64,000 nt of DNA from Collinsella sp. (GTDB taxonomy: Bacteria; Actinomycetota; Coriobacteriia; Coriobacteriales; Coriobacteriaceae): positions 62,001-126,000 of the forward strand of contig JAHYYP010000003.1 in assembly GCA_019424905.1 (NCBI GenBank), in the 5' to 3' direction. This document shows positions 33,476-43,407 of the stretch, piece after piece (position 1 is the stretch's first letter; each line of letters begins with the position of its first letter). The notes beneath the pieces were generated by a model that saw only the letters and a list, made by a program, of their open reading frames with translations, made no database searches and was not told where the DNA came from. Both the position numbers and the translations under genes were made by a program.

Positions 33476-35486
33476 CATGACGCTGTTTATCGCATCGCTT
33501 GCCGTCTCGTGCATCGGTGCGCTCGCCTCGGTTCTGCTGATCAAGGCCGATAACGCCGCCAAGACCGCCGGCTGCCTTATCGGCGCCGCCGCCGCGGTGC
33601 TTTCGTTTGTGGCTGGTATCCAGGCCGTGCTGGGCGATGTCACATCGGTCGACACCATCGTGTTCTTTCCGTTTGCCCATTTCCAGCTGCTGCTCAATCA
33701 GCTGTCCGGCCTGTTCGTGGCGCTCATCTCGGTGCTCGCGTTTGCCGGTTCGATCTACGGTCTCAACTACTTTGATGAGTACCCGGGCAAAAAGGGCCGT
33801 GCCGGCTTCTTCTTTAACACCTTCGTGGCGTCCATGATGCTCGTCATTACCGCCGACAACGTGTTTTGGTTCCTGGTCGCCTTTGAGCTCATGTCGCTGA
33901 CCTCTTACTTCTTGGTCGTGATCGAGGAGAACGAGAACTCCATCCACGGCGGTTGGCTCTACTTTGTGATCGCGCACGTGGGCTTTGTGCTCATCATGGC
34001 GAGCTTCCTCACCATGACCAACTTCGCCGGCGGCTCGTTTGCCTTTGCGGATTTCCGCGCCACGCAGTTTAGCCCCGCGGTCGCATCCGTGTGCTTTGTG
34101 CTCGCCTTCTTTGGCTTTGGCGCCAAGGCCGGTATCATCCCGCTGCACGGCTGGCTGCCCAAGGCACATCCCGAGGCGCCGTCTAACGTGAGTGCCCTCA
34201 TGTCCGGCGGCATGATCAAGATCGGTATCTTCGGCATCCTCAAGGTTGGTCTCGACCTGCTCTCCGCCTCGGGCGTTCAGGTCTGGTGGGGCTTTATGGT
34301 CATGGTCTTCGGTGCGATCTCGTCGGTCCTCGGCGTGGCGTTCGCCCTGCAGGAGCATGACATCAAGCGCCTGCTTGCCTATCACTCCGTCGAGAACATC
34401 GGCATCATTCTGCTCGGCGTCGGCGCCTCCATGGCCGCCATGGCGCTCAATTCGGTCGGCATCGCCGTCCTGGCTCTGATGGCCGCCCTCTACCACACGT
34501 TTAACCACGCGATGTTTAAGGGCGAGCTGTTCTTGGGCGCCGGTGCGCTGCTGTACTCCACGGGTACGCGCAATATGGAGAAGATGGGCGGCCTGTTCCG
34601 TCGTATGCCGGCAACGGCCATCTGCTTCCTTATTGGCGCGCTTGCCATCTCGGCCATCCCGCCCTTCAACGGCTTTGTGTCCGAGTGGTTTACCTACCAG
34701 TCGCTCTTTAACGCCGCCATGCAGGGCGACAAGGCCGTCATGATCGTGGCCGTGTTCGCTGCCGTCGCGCTTGCCATTACCGGCGCTCTTGCCGTCACGT
34801 GCTTCGTCAAGGCCTATGGCGTCTCCTTTGCCTCCGCGCCCCGCTCCGAGGCCGCGGCCAATGCCAAGGAGGTTCCCGCCCCTATGGTGTTTGCGCAGGG
34901 GCTGCTCGCGGCCATCTGCGTCGTGCTGGGCATTGGCGCTCCCGTGATCGCGCCCGTGCTGGTCGATGTCGCCGCGTCCGTGCTGCATCCGTACGGTGGC
35001 GTGTTTGCCGCCGAGGGCATGGAGCTCATGAACCAGTACTCCGGCGCTGCCACCTCCACGCCCGCGATCGCCATTGCGCTCGTGGTGCTCATCGGCCTTG
35101 CCTGCGGCTATCGCAAGCTCAAGACCGTCGGCAAGGTGCAGAAGTCCCAGCCGTGGGCATGCGGCTATGCTCCCAACGAGCATATGCCCGTCGTGGCCAC
35201 GACCTTTGCCTCCGAGGTGTCCTGGTTTATGCAGCCGCTCTACACGCTGCGCGACCGCTGCACGGCCGTCTGCTGGTCCATCGCGCACTTCTTCCAGAAG
35301 CTCACCGGTGTGGCCGAGGCTGTGGAGCCCGTACCCGACAAGGTTCTCGTCGATGCCCCGCATAAGGGTGTCGAGAAGCTCGCCGACCTCGCGACTAAGC
35401 TCGAGGGCGGCAACTACAGCATCTATATCTGCTACATCGTCGCGGCACTCGTGGTGTTCCTCGTGCTCGCCGTGCAAATGGGTTAA
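33468..35486 (+). CDS. hyfB: Hydrogenase-4 component B (proton-pump-like membrane subunit)
   Basis: 672-residue integral membrane protein of the NuoL/M/N-Mrp antiporter family, matching the length of E. coli HyfB. The conserved central region FGFGAKAGIIPLHGWLPKAHPEAPSNVSALMSG carries the channel Lys and Glu residues. Sixteen or so helices can be counted; the C-terminus has a soluble loop and one last helix. It is thought to help couple electron transfer to proton movement. Starts at ATG 33468 after AGAAGGGAG. Confidence 0.93.
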   Translation: MDSMTLFIASLAVSCIGALASVLLIKADNAAKTAGCLIGAAAAVLSFVAGIQAVLGDVTSVDTIVFFPFAHFQLLLNQLSGLFVALISVLAFAGSIYGLNYFDEYPGKKGRAGFFFNTFVASMMLVITADNVFWFLVAFELMSLTSYFLVVIEENENSIHGGWLYFVIAHVGFVLIMASFLTMTNFAGGSFAFADFRATQFSPAVASVCFVLAFFGFGAKAGIIPLHGWLPKAHPEAPSNVSALMSGGMIKIGIFGILKVGLDLLSASGVQVWWGFMVMVFGAISSVLGVAFALQEHDIKRLLAYHSVENIGIILLGVGASMAAMALNSVGIAVLALMAALYHTFNHAMFKGELFLGAGALLYSTGTRNMEKMGGLFRRMPATAICFLIGALAISAIPPFNGFVSEWFTYQSLFNAAMQGDKAVMIVAVFAAVALAITGALAVTCFVKAYGVSFASAPRSEAAANAKEVPAPMVFAQGLLAAICVVLGIGAPVIAPVLVDVAASVLHPYGGVFAAEGMELMNQYSGAATSTPAIAIALVVLIGLACGYRKLKTVGKVQKSQPWACGYAPNEHMPVVATTFASEVSWFMQPLYTLRDRCTAVCWSIAHFFQKLTGVAEAVEPVPDKVLVDAPHKGVEKLADLATKLEGGNYSIYICYIVAALVVFLVLAVQMG

Positions 35487-35498
35487 GGAGGGGAGAGC

Positions 35499-36425
35499 AT
35501 GAACAACATCGTACTTGCCGTTCTGCAGGGCGTGGTCGTTATGGCCGTCGCGCCGTTCTTCTCCGGTCTCGGTCGCGTGATCCGCGCCAAGATGCACAAC
35601 CGTCGCGGCCCCAGCATCATGCAGGACTACCGCGACCTGGCCAAGCTCTTTGCGCGCCCCGAGTCCCAGAGCGAGGACGCGAGCTTTGCGCTGCGCATTA
35701 TGCCGCCGCTGTTCTTCGCCGTTGCCTTTATGCTCGCGATGGGCTTGCCGCTCTTTACGACACAAAGCCCCATCCCGGTCTTTGGTGACGCCATCACCAT
35801 CATGTACAGCCTGGCGCTCGCCCGCTTCTTCTTCGCCCTCTGCGGCGTGGATTCGTCTAACGCCTACGCCGGTATCGGCGGCGTCCGCGAGCTGCTCATG
35901 AGCGTGCTCATCGAGCCGTCCATGCTGTTGGCGCTGTTTGCCGCGGCCCTGGTGTGCGGCTCCACCGACATCGCCACCATGGGTCAGCACATCATGACGG
36001 GCGCCGTTGACGCGCCGGTCGCCGTGATCCTCGCCGGCATCGCCTTTGCGATCGCCTGCTATATGGAACTCGGCAAGCTGCCGTTTGATCAGGCCGAGGC
36101 CGAGCAGGAGCTTCAGGAAGGTCCGCTCGCCGAGCTTTCCGGCCCGTCGCTTGCGATGGCCAAGCTCGCCATGTCCATGAAGCAGGTCCTGGTCGTCGCT
36201 TGGTTCTGCGCGATCTTCGTCCCCTGGGGCGAGCCCGCGACCGTGGGCGCCACCGCCGTTCTGGGCGCGGTCATCTTCCTGGTGAAGTGCCTTATCGACT
36301 TTGTGGTCTGCGGCGTGATCGAGAACTCCTGCTCGCGCTCGCGCTTTAAGGTGCTCGGCAATCAGACCTGGGCCGTCGTGGGCATCGCCGTTCTGGCGTT
36401 TGTTTTCGTGGTCGTCGGCGTGTAG
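35499..36425 (+). CDS. hyfC: Hydrogenase-4 component C (NuoH-like membrane anchor)
   Basis: 308-residue membrane subunit homologous to NuoH/HycD. Signature: NRRGPSIMQDYRDLAKLF near residue 35, and ELGKLPFDQAEAEQELQEG near residue 190, the conserved acidic loop next to the hydrogenase domain. Eight hydrophobic segments. It anchors the peripheral arm to the membrane part. Twelve bases separate it from hyfB; GGAGGGGAGAG precedes the ATG. Confidence 0.93.
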   Translation: MNNIVLAVLQGVVVMAVAPFFSGLGRVIRAKMHNRRGPSIMQDYRDLAKLFARPESQSEDASFALRIMPPLFFAVAFMLAMGLPLFTTQSPIPVFGDAITIMYSLALARFFFALCGVDSSNAYAGIGGVRELLMSVLIEPSMLLALFAAALVCGSTDIATMGQHIMTGAVDAPVAVILAGIAFAIACYMELGKLPFDQAEAEQELQEGPLAELSGPSLAMAKLAMSMKQVLVVAWFCAIFVPWGEPATVGATAVLGAVIFLVKCLIDFVVCGVIENSCSRSRFKVLGNQTWAVVGIAVLAFVFVVVGV

Positions 36426-36440
36426 GAGAAGGGAGAAACA

Positions 36441-37898
36441 ATGTCATTTGCAGTCAGTCTGTCCCTTCTCGGCTTGGTCGCTATCGCGGCCCCGATGGTG
36501 GCCTCGGTGCTCGTCGCCCTGTTCTCCCGTCCGTACGCCAAGTGGTTCAGCGTTTTGGGTGCCGCCGTCTCGACGGTCTGCACCATCGCCCTCGCCGCGA
36601 ATTTCGCTGGCGCCGGCATGCCCGACACGCAGGTCCCCCTGATCTCGTTTGGGCAGACCCTCGTCATGGGATTCACCTTCGATCGCATGAGCACGCTGCT
36701 CGCGCCCGCCTTTGTGGGTATCGGCCTGCTTGTCGTGATCTATTCGATCCCCTATATGAGCGAGAATAACCGTGAGCATCCCGATGCGCCGCGTCGTCGC
36801 TTCTACGCGTACCTCGCGACCTTCATTGGTGCCATGGCCGGCCTCGTGTACAGCTCGACCCTTTTGGGTCAGCTCGTGTTCTTTGAGATCACGGGTGCGT
36901 GCTCTTGGGGCCTCATTAGCTACTACATGTCGCCTACGGCCAAGAAGGCCGGCATGAAGGCCCTGATCATCACGCATATCGGTGCGCTCGGCCTGTATCT
37001 GGGCGCCGCCATCGTGTTTGCCCACACCGGCACCTTCGCCATTACCGCGATTGCCGGCCTCGACGCCAAGCTCAAGGCTATCGTCCTTTTGCTCGTGCTG
37101 TTTGCGGCCTGGGCCAAGTCCGCACAGGTTCCCATGTACATGTGGCTGCCTTCGGCCATGGAGGCGCCGACGCCTGTTTCGGCCTACCTGCATGGCGCCT
37201 CGATGGTTAAGGTCGGCGTGTGCGTGTTCGCGCGTGCACTCGTCTCTGCCGGCGAGATTCCCGAGATCGTGGGCTGGGTCGCCATTATCGACGCCATGGT
37301 CACCATGCTCTTTGGTTTCCTTATGTACCTGCCGCAAAAGGACATGAAGCGCCTGCTGGCCTTCTCCACGATTGCCCAGCTCTCCTATGTGTTCTTTGGT
37401 CTGGGCCTTTCGGTCTTTGGCAGCCAGCTGGCCTTTGATGGCGCTGTGTGCCACATCTTTAACCACGCTTTCGCCAAGACGCTGTTCTTCCTGATCGCCG
37501 GTTCGTTCTCCTTTACGCTCGGCACGCGTATGCTGCCCAAGCTTCGCGGCATCGTAAAGAAGTACCCGATCTCGGGCGTGGGCTTTGGTGTCGCGGCACT
37601 CGCCATTGCCGGCGTGCCGCCCATGAACACGTTCTTCTCGAAGTTCCAGATCATCGCCGGCGGCTTTTCTGTGGGTGCCGGCAACGTCGCGATTCTGGTA
37701 CTCGTGTGCATCATGGTTGCCGAGACCGTCGCCACCTTTGCCTGGTTCCTTAAGTGGATGGGCTATTGCCTGCCCGGCGAGCCGAGCGAAGAGGTCGCTG
37801 CGGGAGCCCCGCTTCCCCGCGCGATGGCGTTCGTGTTCATCGTGCTCATCATCATGGTCATCGTCAGCGGCCCGCTTTCGGCCAGCTGGATCGGTTAG
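36441..37898 (+). CDS. hyfD: Hydrogenase-4 component D (antiporter-like membrane subunit)
   Basis: 485-residue membrane protein of the same antiporter-like family, similar in length to E. coli HyfD (about 479). The channel segment AKSAQVPMYMWLPSAMEAPTPVSAYLH is typical. Fourteen or so helices. HyfD, absent from the simpler Hyc (FHL-1) complex, marks this as the larger Hyf-type (FHL-2) enzyme. AGGAGAAGGGAG precedes the start. Confidence 0.92.
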   Translation: MSFAVSLSLLGLVAIAAPMVASVLVALFSRPYAKWFSVLGAAVSTVCTIALAANFAGAGMPDTQVPLISFGQTLVMGFTFDRMSTLLAPAFVGIGLLVVIYSIPYMSENNREHPDAPRRRFYAYLATFIGAMAGLVYSSTLLGQLVFFEITGACSWGLISYYMSPTAKKAGMKALIITHIGALGLYLGAAIVFAHTGTFAITAIAGLDAKLKAIVLLLVLFAAWAKSAQVPMYMWLPSAMEAPTPVSAYLHGASMVKVGVCVFARALVSAGEIPEIVGWVAIIDAMVTMLFGFLMYLPQKDMKRLLAFSTIAQLSYVFFGLGLSVFGSQLAFDGAVCHIFNHAFAKTLFFLIAGSFSFTLGTRMLPKLRGIVKKYPISGVGFGVAALAIAGVPPMNTFFSKFQIIAGGFSVGAGNVAILVLVCIMVAETVATFAWFLKWMGYCLPGEPSEEVAAGAPLPRAMAFVFIVLIIMVIVSGPLSASWIG

Positions 37899-37911
37899 GA
37901 GGTAGAACGAC

Positions 37912-38565
37912 ATGGGTTATTCGATCGTCAACATCCTTGGCGGCCTTCTGATCGTCACGTCCACCATGGTGGTCGTCTCAAAGAACATCAAGCACGCCAT
38001 TCGCTGGTATGCGGTGCAGTCGCTGGTGCTCGTGGGACTGCTCGCTACGCTCGGTGCCACTACCGGTGCGCAGGAGCTGCTTATGTGGGCCGGATCTGCC
38101 TTTATCACCAAGGTCGTCCTGGTTCCCTATATCCTCAACCGTGCGTACAAGAAGATGGGCGAGCCGAGCGACGCATCGCTCAAGGCCGGCCTTAAGCCCG
38201 CGTGGGCCATCTGCATCATCGCCGTCGAGGTCGCGATTTGCTTTGCCGTCGTGACGCAGATCAGCCTGCCCACGGCCGAGGTCGCTACGCCTGCGCTCGC
38301 TATTAGCTTCGCTCACTTCTTTGTGGGCCTCACCTGCATCATCTCGCAGCGCAACATCATGAAGCAGATCTTTGGATACTGCCTTATGGAAAACGGCAGC
38401 CACGTGACGCTCGCGCTTTTGGCCCCCACCGCTCCCGAGATCATCGAGATCGGTATTGCCACCGACGCCATCTTTGCCGTCATCATCATGTCCATCGTCG
38501 TGCGTCGCATTTGGGACGACTCCCACTCGCTCGATGCGCGCGACCTGTCCGAGCTGAGGGGGTAG
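37912..38565 (+). CDS. hyfE: Hydrogenase-4 component E
   Basis: 217-residue membrane protein matching E. coli HyfE (216). Six or so helices. Recognisable segments: NRAYKKMGEPSD after helix 3, and FGYCLMENGSHVTLALLAP. Related to NuoK; specific to the Hyf complex. The ATG follows TAGGAGGTAGAACG, 13 bases after hyfD. Confidence 0.9.
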   Translation: MGYSIVNILGGLLIVTSTMVVVSKNIKHAIRWYAVQSLVLVGLLATLGATTGAQELLMWAGSAFITKVVLVPYILNRAYKKMGEPSDASLKAGLKPAWAICIIAVEVAICFAVVTQISLPTAEVATPALAISFAHFFVGLTCIISQRNIMKQIFGYCLMENGSHVTLALLAPTAPEIIEIGIATDAIFAVIIMSIVVRRIWDDSHSLDARDLSELRG

Positions 38566-38568
38566 TCC

Positions 38569-40128
38569 ATGGAAACGTTGATTCTCGCCCTGCTCGCGAC
38601 TCCTTTGGTGTTCTCGCTGGTCATGGCGTTTTTGCCCAAGAACACGTCCTATAACGTGTTTGCCGGTCTCAACCTGGTCTCCGTCGCAGCCGTCCTGGTG
38701 CTGTCGATAATGACGGCCGGTGACGTCCTTACGAGCGGCGAAACCGCGAGCGCTCTTGGCCTGTGGTTCCACCTCGATTCGCTGGGCGCCATCTTTGTGC
38801 TGCTCATCGGCTTTATCGGTTTTCTTACGGGGCTGTTCTCGCTGCCCTATGTAAAGGCCGATATCGAGGAGGGCTCCATGCCCGCCGAGCGCGCCAAGCA
38901 GTATTTTGCGCTGTTTAGCCTGTTTGTGTTCACCATGCTGCTCGCGTGCCTGTCCAACAACATGATCCTCACGTGGGCCGCCGTGGAGGCAACCACGCTT
39001 TCCACCGTGTTCCTCGTGGGTATCTACAAGAACAAGACGGCCCTCGAGGCTTCTTGGAAGTATGCGATGGTCTGCACCGCCGGCGTGGCCTTTGGCCTGT
39101 TCGGTACGCTGCTGATCTACGCCAACGCCGCCGACGTGATTCCCAACGCCCACGAGGCCGCATTCCTGTCGTGCGTGCTGCCGTATGCCGACCAGTTCGA
39201 CCCGACGCTCATGCGCCTCGCCTTTGCGTTTGTCGTGATTGGCTTTGGCACCAAGGCCGGCCTGTTCCCCATGCACACTTGGCTGCCCGATGCCCACTCC
39301 CAGGCCCCGAGCCCTGTCTCGGCCCTGCTCTCGGGCGTGCTGCTTAAGTGCGCCATGCTTGTGATCATGCGCTTTTACGGCTTTACCATCCAGGCCGTGG
39401 GCGCCGAGTATCCGCAACTTTTGCTGCTGATCGTCGGCACGCTGTCCATTTTGGTGGCGGCACTCTCGATGTTTCGCCAGGACGACCTCAAGCGCCGCTT
39501 TGCGTACTCGTCTGTGGAGAACGTGGGCGTTATCGCCCTGTGCCTGGGTATCGGTGGCCCGCTGGGTGTCGCCGCGGCCCTGCTGCACTGCGTGTTCCAC
39601 GGCTTTACCAAGACGCTTGCCTTCTGCGTGTCCGGCAACATCCAGCACGCCTTTGGCACGCGTAGCCTGGCCAAGATCCAGGGCGTCGTCGAGGTTGCAC
39701 CCGCAACCGCCGCGCTCGCCATCCTGGCGCTGCTCGGCCTTGCCGCCTTCCCGCCCTTTGGCATGTTTATCTCCGAGTTCTTGACTTTTGTCGCCGGTGT
39801 TACCGCCGGCCCCATGTGGCTGGTCGTCGTGGTCGCCCTCGGTCTTACCGTGGCCATCTCCGCGCTCACCCGTATCGCGCTCAAGTCGGTATTCGGCCAT
39901 GCGCCCCAGGGCATGGGCAAGCATGAGGCCCCGGCGCTCATGCTTATCCCCGAAATCGTCCTGGCTGTCATGATCTTGTGGTTTGGCATCGCCACCCCGC
40001 TGCCTCTCGTGCACGGTGTGGAGACCGCGACCGGCATCGTGCTCGAGCAGAGCACAGAGGAACTTCACGCGACGCCGATGTACCGCGCTGTGTTCGGTAC
40101 CGAGACCGCTCAGAGCGAGGTGGAGTAA
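38569..40128 (+). CDS. hyfF: Hydrogenase-4 component F (antiporter-like membrane subunit)
   Basis: 519-residue third antiporter-like subunit (E. coli HyfF is 526). The core GFGTKAGLFPMHTWLPDAHSQAPSPVSALLSG is clear, as is FRQDDLKRRFAYSSVENVGVI. With HyfB and HyfD, this complex has three antiporter-like subunits, which is why it is proposed to translocate ions. It follows hyfE by three bases. Confidence 0.93.
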   Translation: METLILALLATPLVFSLVMAFLPKNTSYNVFAGLNLVSVAAVLVLSIMTAGDVLTSGETASALGLWFHLDSLGAIFVLLIGFIGFLTGLFSLPYVKADIEEGSMPAERAKQYFALFSLFVFTMLLACLSNNMILTWAAVEATTLSTVFLVGIYKNKTALEASWKYAMVCTAGVAFGLFGTLLIYANAADVIPNAHEAAFLSCVLPYADQFDPTLMRLAFAFVVIGFGTKAGLFPMHTWLPDAHSQAPSPVSALLSGVLLKCAMLVIMRFYGFTIQAVGAEYPQLLLLIVGTLSILVAALSMFRQDDLKRRFAYSSVENVGVIALCLGIGGPLGVAAALLHCVFHGFTKTLAFCVSGNIQHAFGTRSLAKIQGVVEVAPATAALAILALLGLAAFPPFGMFISEFLTFVAGVTAGPMWLVVVVALGLTVAISALTRIALKSVFGHAPQGMGKHEAPALMLIPEIVLAVMILWFGIATPLPLVHGVETATGIVLEQSTEELHATPMYRAVFGTETAQSEVE

Positions 40129-40131
40129 CGA

Positions 40132-41904
40132 ATGATTGAAACTGAGAACAAGGTGTATGCCCGTCGCTGCGAGAGCCATGTCGAGGCCCTGCGCCGCGCC
40201 GTTCCGGGCTGCATCGAGAAGGTCGAGTGGCAGTGCGAGGACCAGCTGACGATCACCGTCAAGCAGGACAAGCTGCCCGAGGCCGTCCACTACCTGTATT
40301 ACGAGCGTTACGGCTGGATTCCCGTGATCATCGGCAACGACGAGCGCAGTCTGTGCGGTCGCTACGCCGTGTACTACGTCATCTCCATGGAGGGGGAGGA
40401 CCCCGGCTGGGTGACCGTGCGCACCGAGGTCGATCCCGCCAAGATGACGTTCCCGTCCGTGACGCCGTTCGTCCCCGCCTGCGTGTGGGGCGAGCGCGAG
40501 CTTCGCGACATGTTTGGTCTGATTCCCGAGGGTCTGCCCGATCGTCGCCGCCTGGTGCTGCCCGACGATTGGCCCAGCGGCCTGTATCCGCTGCGCAAGG
40601 ACTCCATGGACTACCGTTTCCGTCCCGCTCCCGCGAGCGACATGGAAAACTACGAGTTCTTGGCCGATACCAAGGGCAAGGAGACCACGCTCGTCCCCAT
40701 GGGCCCGCTGCACATTACCTCCGACGAGCCCGGCCACTTCCGCCTGTTCGTTGAGGGCGAGACGATCGTCGACGCCGACTACCGTCTGTTCTACGTGCAC
40801 CGCGGCATGGAGAAGGTCGCCGAGACGCGCCTGAACTATGACGCCGTGACGTTCCTCGCCGACCGCATCTGCGGCATCTGCGGCTGCGCCCACTCGGTGG
40901 CCTATGCCGAGGCCGTCGAGCGCGCCCAGGGCATTCATGTTCCGCCGCGCGCCCAATACATCCGCGCCATCATGCTCGAGGTCGAGCGTCTGCACTCGCA
41001 TCTGCTCAATATTGGCCTCGCATCGCACTACACGGGCTTCGACTCCGGCTTCCAGCAGTTCTTCCGCGTCCGCGAGAAGTCCATGGACCTGGCCGAGAAG
41101 CTCTCCGGTCACCGCAAGACCTACGGTCTCAATGTGATCGGTGGCGTGCGTCGCGATATCCTGGCCGAGCAGAAGCTTTCCACGCTCACGACCATCCACC
41201 AGCTGCGCTCCGAGGTCACCGAGCTCGTCGACGTCTTGCTCTCCACGCCCAACTTTATTGAGCGTACGAGTGGCATCGGCATCTTGGATCGCAAGATCGC
41301 ACGCGACTTCTCGCCGGTTGGCCCGCTCATGCGTGGCTCGGGTTATGCCCGCGACGTGCGCTTTGACCATCCCTTCGACGGCTACGCCGATCCGGACATC
41401 CAAAAGATGCATGCCGCCACGGCCGACACCTGCGATGCCTTCGGCCGTACCGCCGTCCGCATTCAGGAGGTCTACGATTCGATCGACATGATCGAGACCA
41501 TGCTCGAGAACTGCCCGTCGGGCCCCATCCTCACCACGGATTGGGAGTACACCCCGCACAAGTACGCCATTGGTGCCACCGAGGCGCCGCGCGGCGAGGA
41601 CGTACACTGGGCCATGCTCGGCAACAACCAGAAGTGCTACCGCTGGCGCGCCAAGGCAGCTACGTACAGCAACTGGCCGGTCCTGCGCTACATGTTCCGC
41701 GGCAACACCGTGGGCGATGCGGCGCTGATCGTCGGCTCGCTCGACCCGTGCTACTCCTGCACCGACCGCGTGACGGTGACCGACGTCGCCGCCAAGCGCG
41801 ACCATGTGCTCGACAAGGAGCAGTTCGAGAACGTCTGGCGCGACAAGTCGCCGCTTGCGGGCGAGGGCACCATGGCCGCTCCGCTCGATGAGGAGGCGCT
41901 CTAA
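40132..41904 (+). CDS. hyfG: Hydrogenase-4 large subunit, fused NuoC/NuoD-like (Ni-Fe)
   Basis: 590-residue catalytic subunit of the [NiFe] hydrogenase. The first 170 residues are a NuoC-like domain (the WGERELRDMFGLIPEG segment); the rest is NuoD/HycE-like. The nickel-binding cysteines are RICGICGCAHS near residue 245 and DPCYSCTDR near residue 541. A tail of about 45 residues after the second motif is expected to be removed by HycI, though the cut site (usually after a DPCxxCxxH/R) means a long tail is cleaved. It produces H2 with electrons from formate. Start follows hyfF by three bases. Confidence 0.95.
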   Translation: MIETENKVYARRCESHVEALRRAVPGCIEKVEWQCEDQLTITVKQDKLPEAVHYLYYERYGWIPVIIGNDERSLCGRYAVYYVISMEGEDPGWVTVRTEVDPAKMTFPSVTPFVPACVWGERELRDMFGLIPEGLPDRRRLVLPDDWPSGLYPLRKDSMDYRFRPAPASDMENYEFLADTKGKETTLVPMGPLHITSDEPGHFRLFVEGETIVDADYRLFYVHRGMEKVAETRLNYDAVTFLADRICGICGCAHSVAYAEAVERAQGIHVPPRAQYIRAIMLEVERLHSHLLNIGLASHYTGFDSGFQQFFRVREKSMDLAEKLSGHRKTYGLNVIGGVRRDILAEQKLSTLTTIHQLRSEVTELVDVLLSTPNFIERTSGIGILDRKIARDFSPVGPLMRGSGYARDVRFDHPFDGYADPDIQKMHAATADTCDAFGRTAVRIQEVYDSIDMIETMLENCPSGPILTTDWEYTPHKYAIGATEAPRGEDVHWAMLGNNQKCYRWRAKAATYSNWPVLRYMFRGNTVGDAALIVGSLDPCYSCTDRVTVTDVAAKRDHVLDKEQFENVWRDKSPLAGEGTMAAPLDEEAL

Positions 41905-41905
41905 T

Positions 41906-42622
41906 ATGCTGAAGCTTTGGAAGGTCAACGCCAAGGCCGGCGACGCGACGGTCAAGTACCCGTTTGCGCCGTTCCCCACCAACAAGGACATGCGCGGCAA
42001 GCCCGAGCACAACGCGGAGCTCTGCATCGCCTGCGGTGCCTGCGGCGTGGCGTGCCCGGCCGATGCCATTCGCATGGACACCGACCTTGCGGCCGATACC
42101 ATCACCTGGTCGATCGACTACGGTCGCTGCATCTTCTGCGGCCGCTGCGAGGAAGCCTGCCCCATGGAGGCCATCAAGCTCACCGAGGAGTTTGAGCTGG
42201 CCGTCATGAGCAAGGATGACCTCACCAGCAAGAGCGTCTATACGCTCGAGCACTGCTCGCGCTGCGGCAAGCCGTTTGCCCCGCATAAGGAGATCGACTA
42301 CGCCAAGCGCCTGCTGCAAAAGACCGGCGGCATGGAGGCCATCCAGGCCTCCCGTACTGTCGGTATGTGCCAGGAGTGTAAGCGCGAGCTCGACGCCCTG
42401 CGCGCCGCCTCGGCCGTAAAGACCGGCAACGCGCGCGGCATGGCTGCCAACGAGACGCTTGCGTCCGGCGAGCCCCAGGGCCCCGGCATGGAGTATCTGG
42501 GCGGCCACGGCGTGAACCCCGAGTATGTCGACCGCGAGCTCAACCCCGATGCGCCCGAGATTCCCGCCGGTCCTGCGCCGGTCGAGGGCATCATCATGGA
42601 TTTTGATACGAAGGAGGAGTAA
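41906..42622 (+). CDS. hyfH: Hydrogenase-4 component H (NuoI-like Fe-S subunit)
   Basis: 238-residue ferredoxin-like subunit. Two [4Fe-4S] motifs: CIACGACGVAC and CIFCGRCEEAC. After these is CSRCGKPFAPHKE with a paired CQECK, a zinc-ribbon-like part also known in HycF/HyfH. The protein is some 55 residues longer than E. coli HyfH; the extra C-terminal region is acidic and proline-rich. It relays electrons between HyfA and HyfI. ATG 41906 follows GAGGAGG and lies two bases after the hyfG stop. Confidence 0.9.
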   Translation: MLKLWKVNAKAGDATVKYPFAPFPTNKDMRGKPEHNAELCIACGACGVACPADAIRMDTDLAADTITWSIDYGRCIFCGRCEEACPMEAIKLTEEFELAVMSKDDLTSKSVYTLEHCSRCGKPFAPHKEIDYAKRLLQKTGGMEAIQASRTVGMCQECKRELDALRAASAVKTGNARGMAANETLASGEPQGPGMEYLGGHGVNPEYVDRELNPDAPEIPAGPAPVEGIIMDFDTKEE

Positions 42623-42624
42623 CC

Positions 42625-43407
42625 ATGGCCGAACCCACGCTTTTACCCGAGCGGCTTCAGTACCGCCCGACCAAGATCGAGCTCGACGAGAGCATCGAGA
42701 AGGCCAAGGCGACCCTTCTTAAGAAGATCAAGCGCTCGGTGTACGTCTACCGTGTTGACTGCGGCGGCTGCAACGGCTGCGAGATCGAGATCTTCGGTTC
42801 CATCACGCCCGTCTTTGACGTCGAGCGCTTTGGTATCAAGGTCGTGCCCTCGCCCCGTCACGCCGATGTGCTGCTGTACACCGGCGCCGTGACGCGCGCC
42901 ATGCGCATGCCGGCGCTGCGCGCCTTTGAGGCCGCACCCGATCCCAAGATCGTGGTGTCCTATGGCGCGTGCGGCTGCACCGGCGGCATCTTCTACGACA
43001 ACTACTGCGTCTGGGGCGGCACGGACAAGATTCTGCCGGTCGATGTCTACATCCCCGGCTGCCCGCCCAGCCCCGCGCAGACCGTCTACGGCTTTGCCAT
43101 GGCACTTGGCCTGCTGGACCAAAAGCTCCATGCCGAGACCACGGTGGAGGCTACCGGCGAGCAGGCCGATATCCTGCACCCCGGCGTGCCGTACAAGCTG
43201 CGTGTTGCCATTGAGCGCGAGGCTCGCGCCATGAGCGGCTACCGTTACGGCCGCGACCTGGCTAACGAGTTTATGGATACGCTCGAGGGCGCGCCCAAGG
43301 GCGATATCCGCGGTGCCATGGCGCTGCTCATCGACAAGCAGGACGATCCGCGCCGCGTCGAGGTGTACTCGGCGCTGCAGGATCTGGTGCTGGCCGGAGG
43401 TCGCTAG
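42625..43407 (+). CDS. hyfI: Hydrogenase-4 small subunit (NuoB-like)
   Basis: 260-residue subunit with the proximal [4Fe-4S] cluster next to the Ni-Fe site. Cluster ligands: CGGCNGCE (near residue 50), the ACGCTGG segment (about residue 116), and PGCPPSP (about residue 146). A C-terminal extension of about 90 residues has no metal motif. ATG 42625 follows AAGGAGGAGTAACC, two bases after hyfH. Confidence 0.94.
   Translation: MAEPTLLPERLQYRPTKIELDESIEKAKATLLKKIKRSVYVYRVDCGGCNGCEIEIFGSITPVFDVERFGIKVVPSPRHADVLLYTGAVTRAMRMPALRAFEAAPDPKIVVSYGACGCTGGIFYDNYCVWGGTDKILPVDVYIPGCPPSPAQTVYGFAMALGLLDQKLHAETTVEATGEQADILHPGVPYKLRVAIEREARAMSGYRYGRDLANEFMDTLEGAPKGDIRGAMALLIDKQDDPRRVEVYSALQDLVLAGGR

Noticed and set aside
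33417..35990. 857-codon minus-strand frame over hyfB
   Set aside because: Same antisense artefact; the plus strand encodes a clear membrane subunit.
37978..42105. 1375-codon open frame on the minus strand across hyfE-hyfH
   Set aside because: It is antisense to four well-conserved hydrogenase genes. High G+C and codon bias at third positions leave long open antisense frames; its low-complexity composition (His, Arg, Gly, Glu-rich) matches no family.
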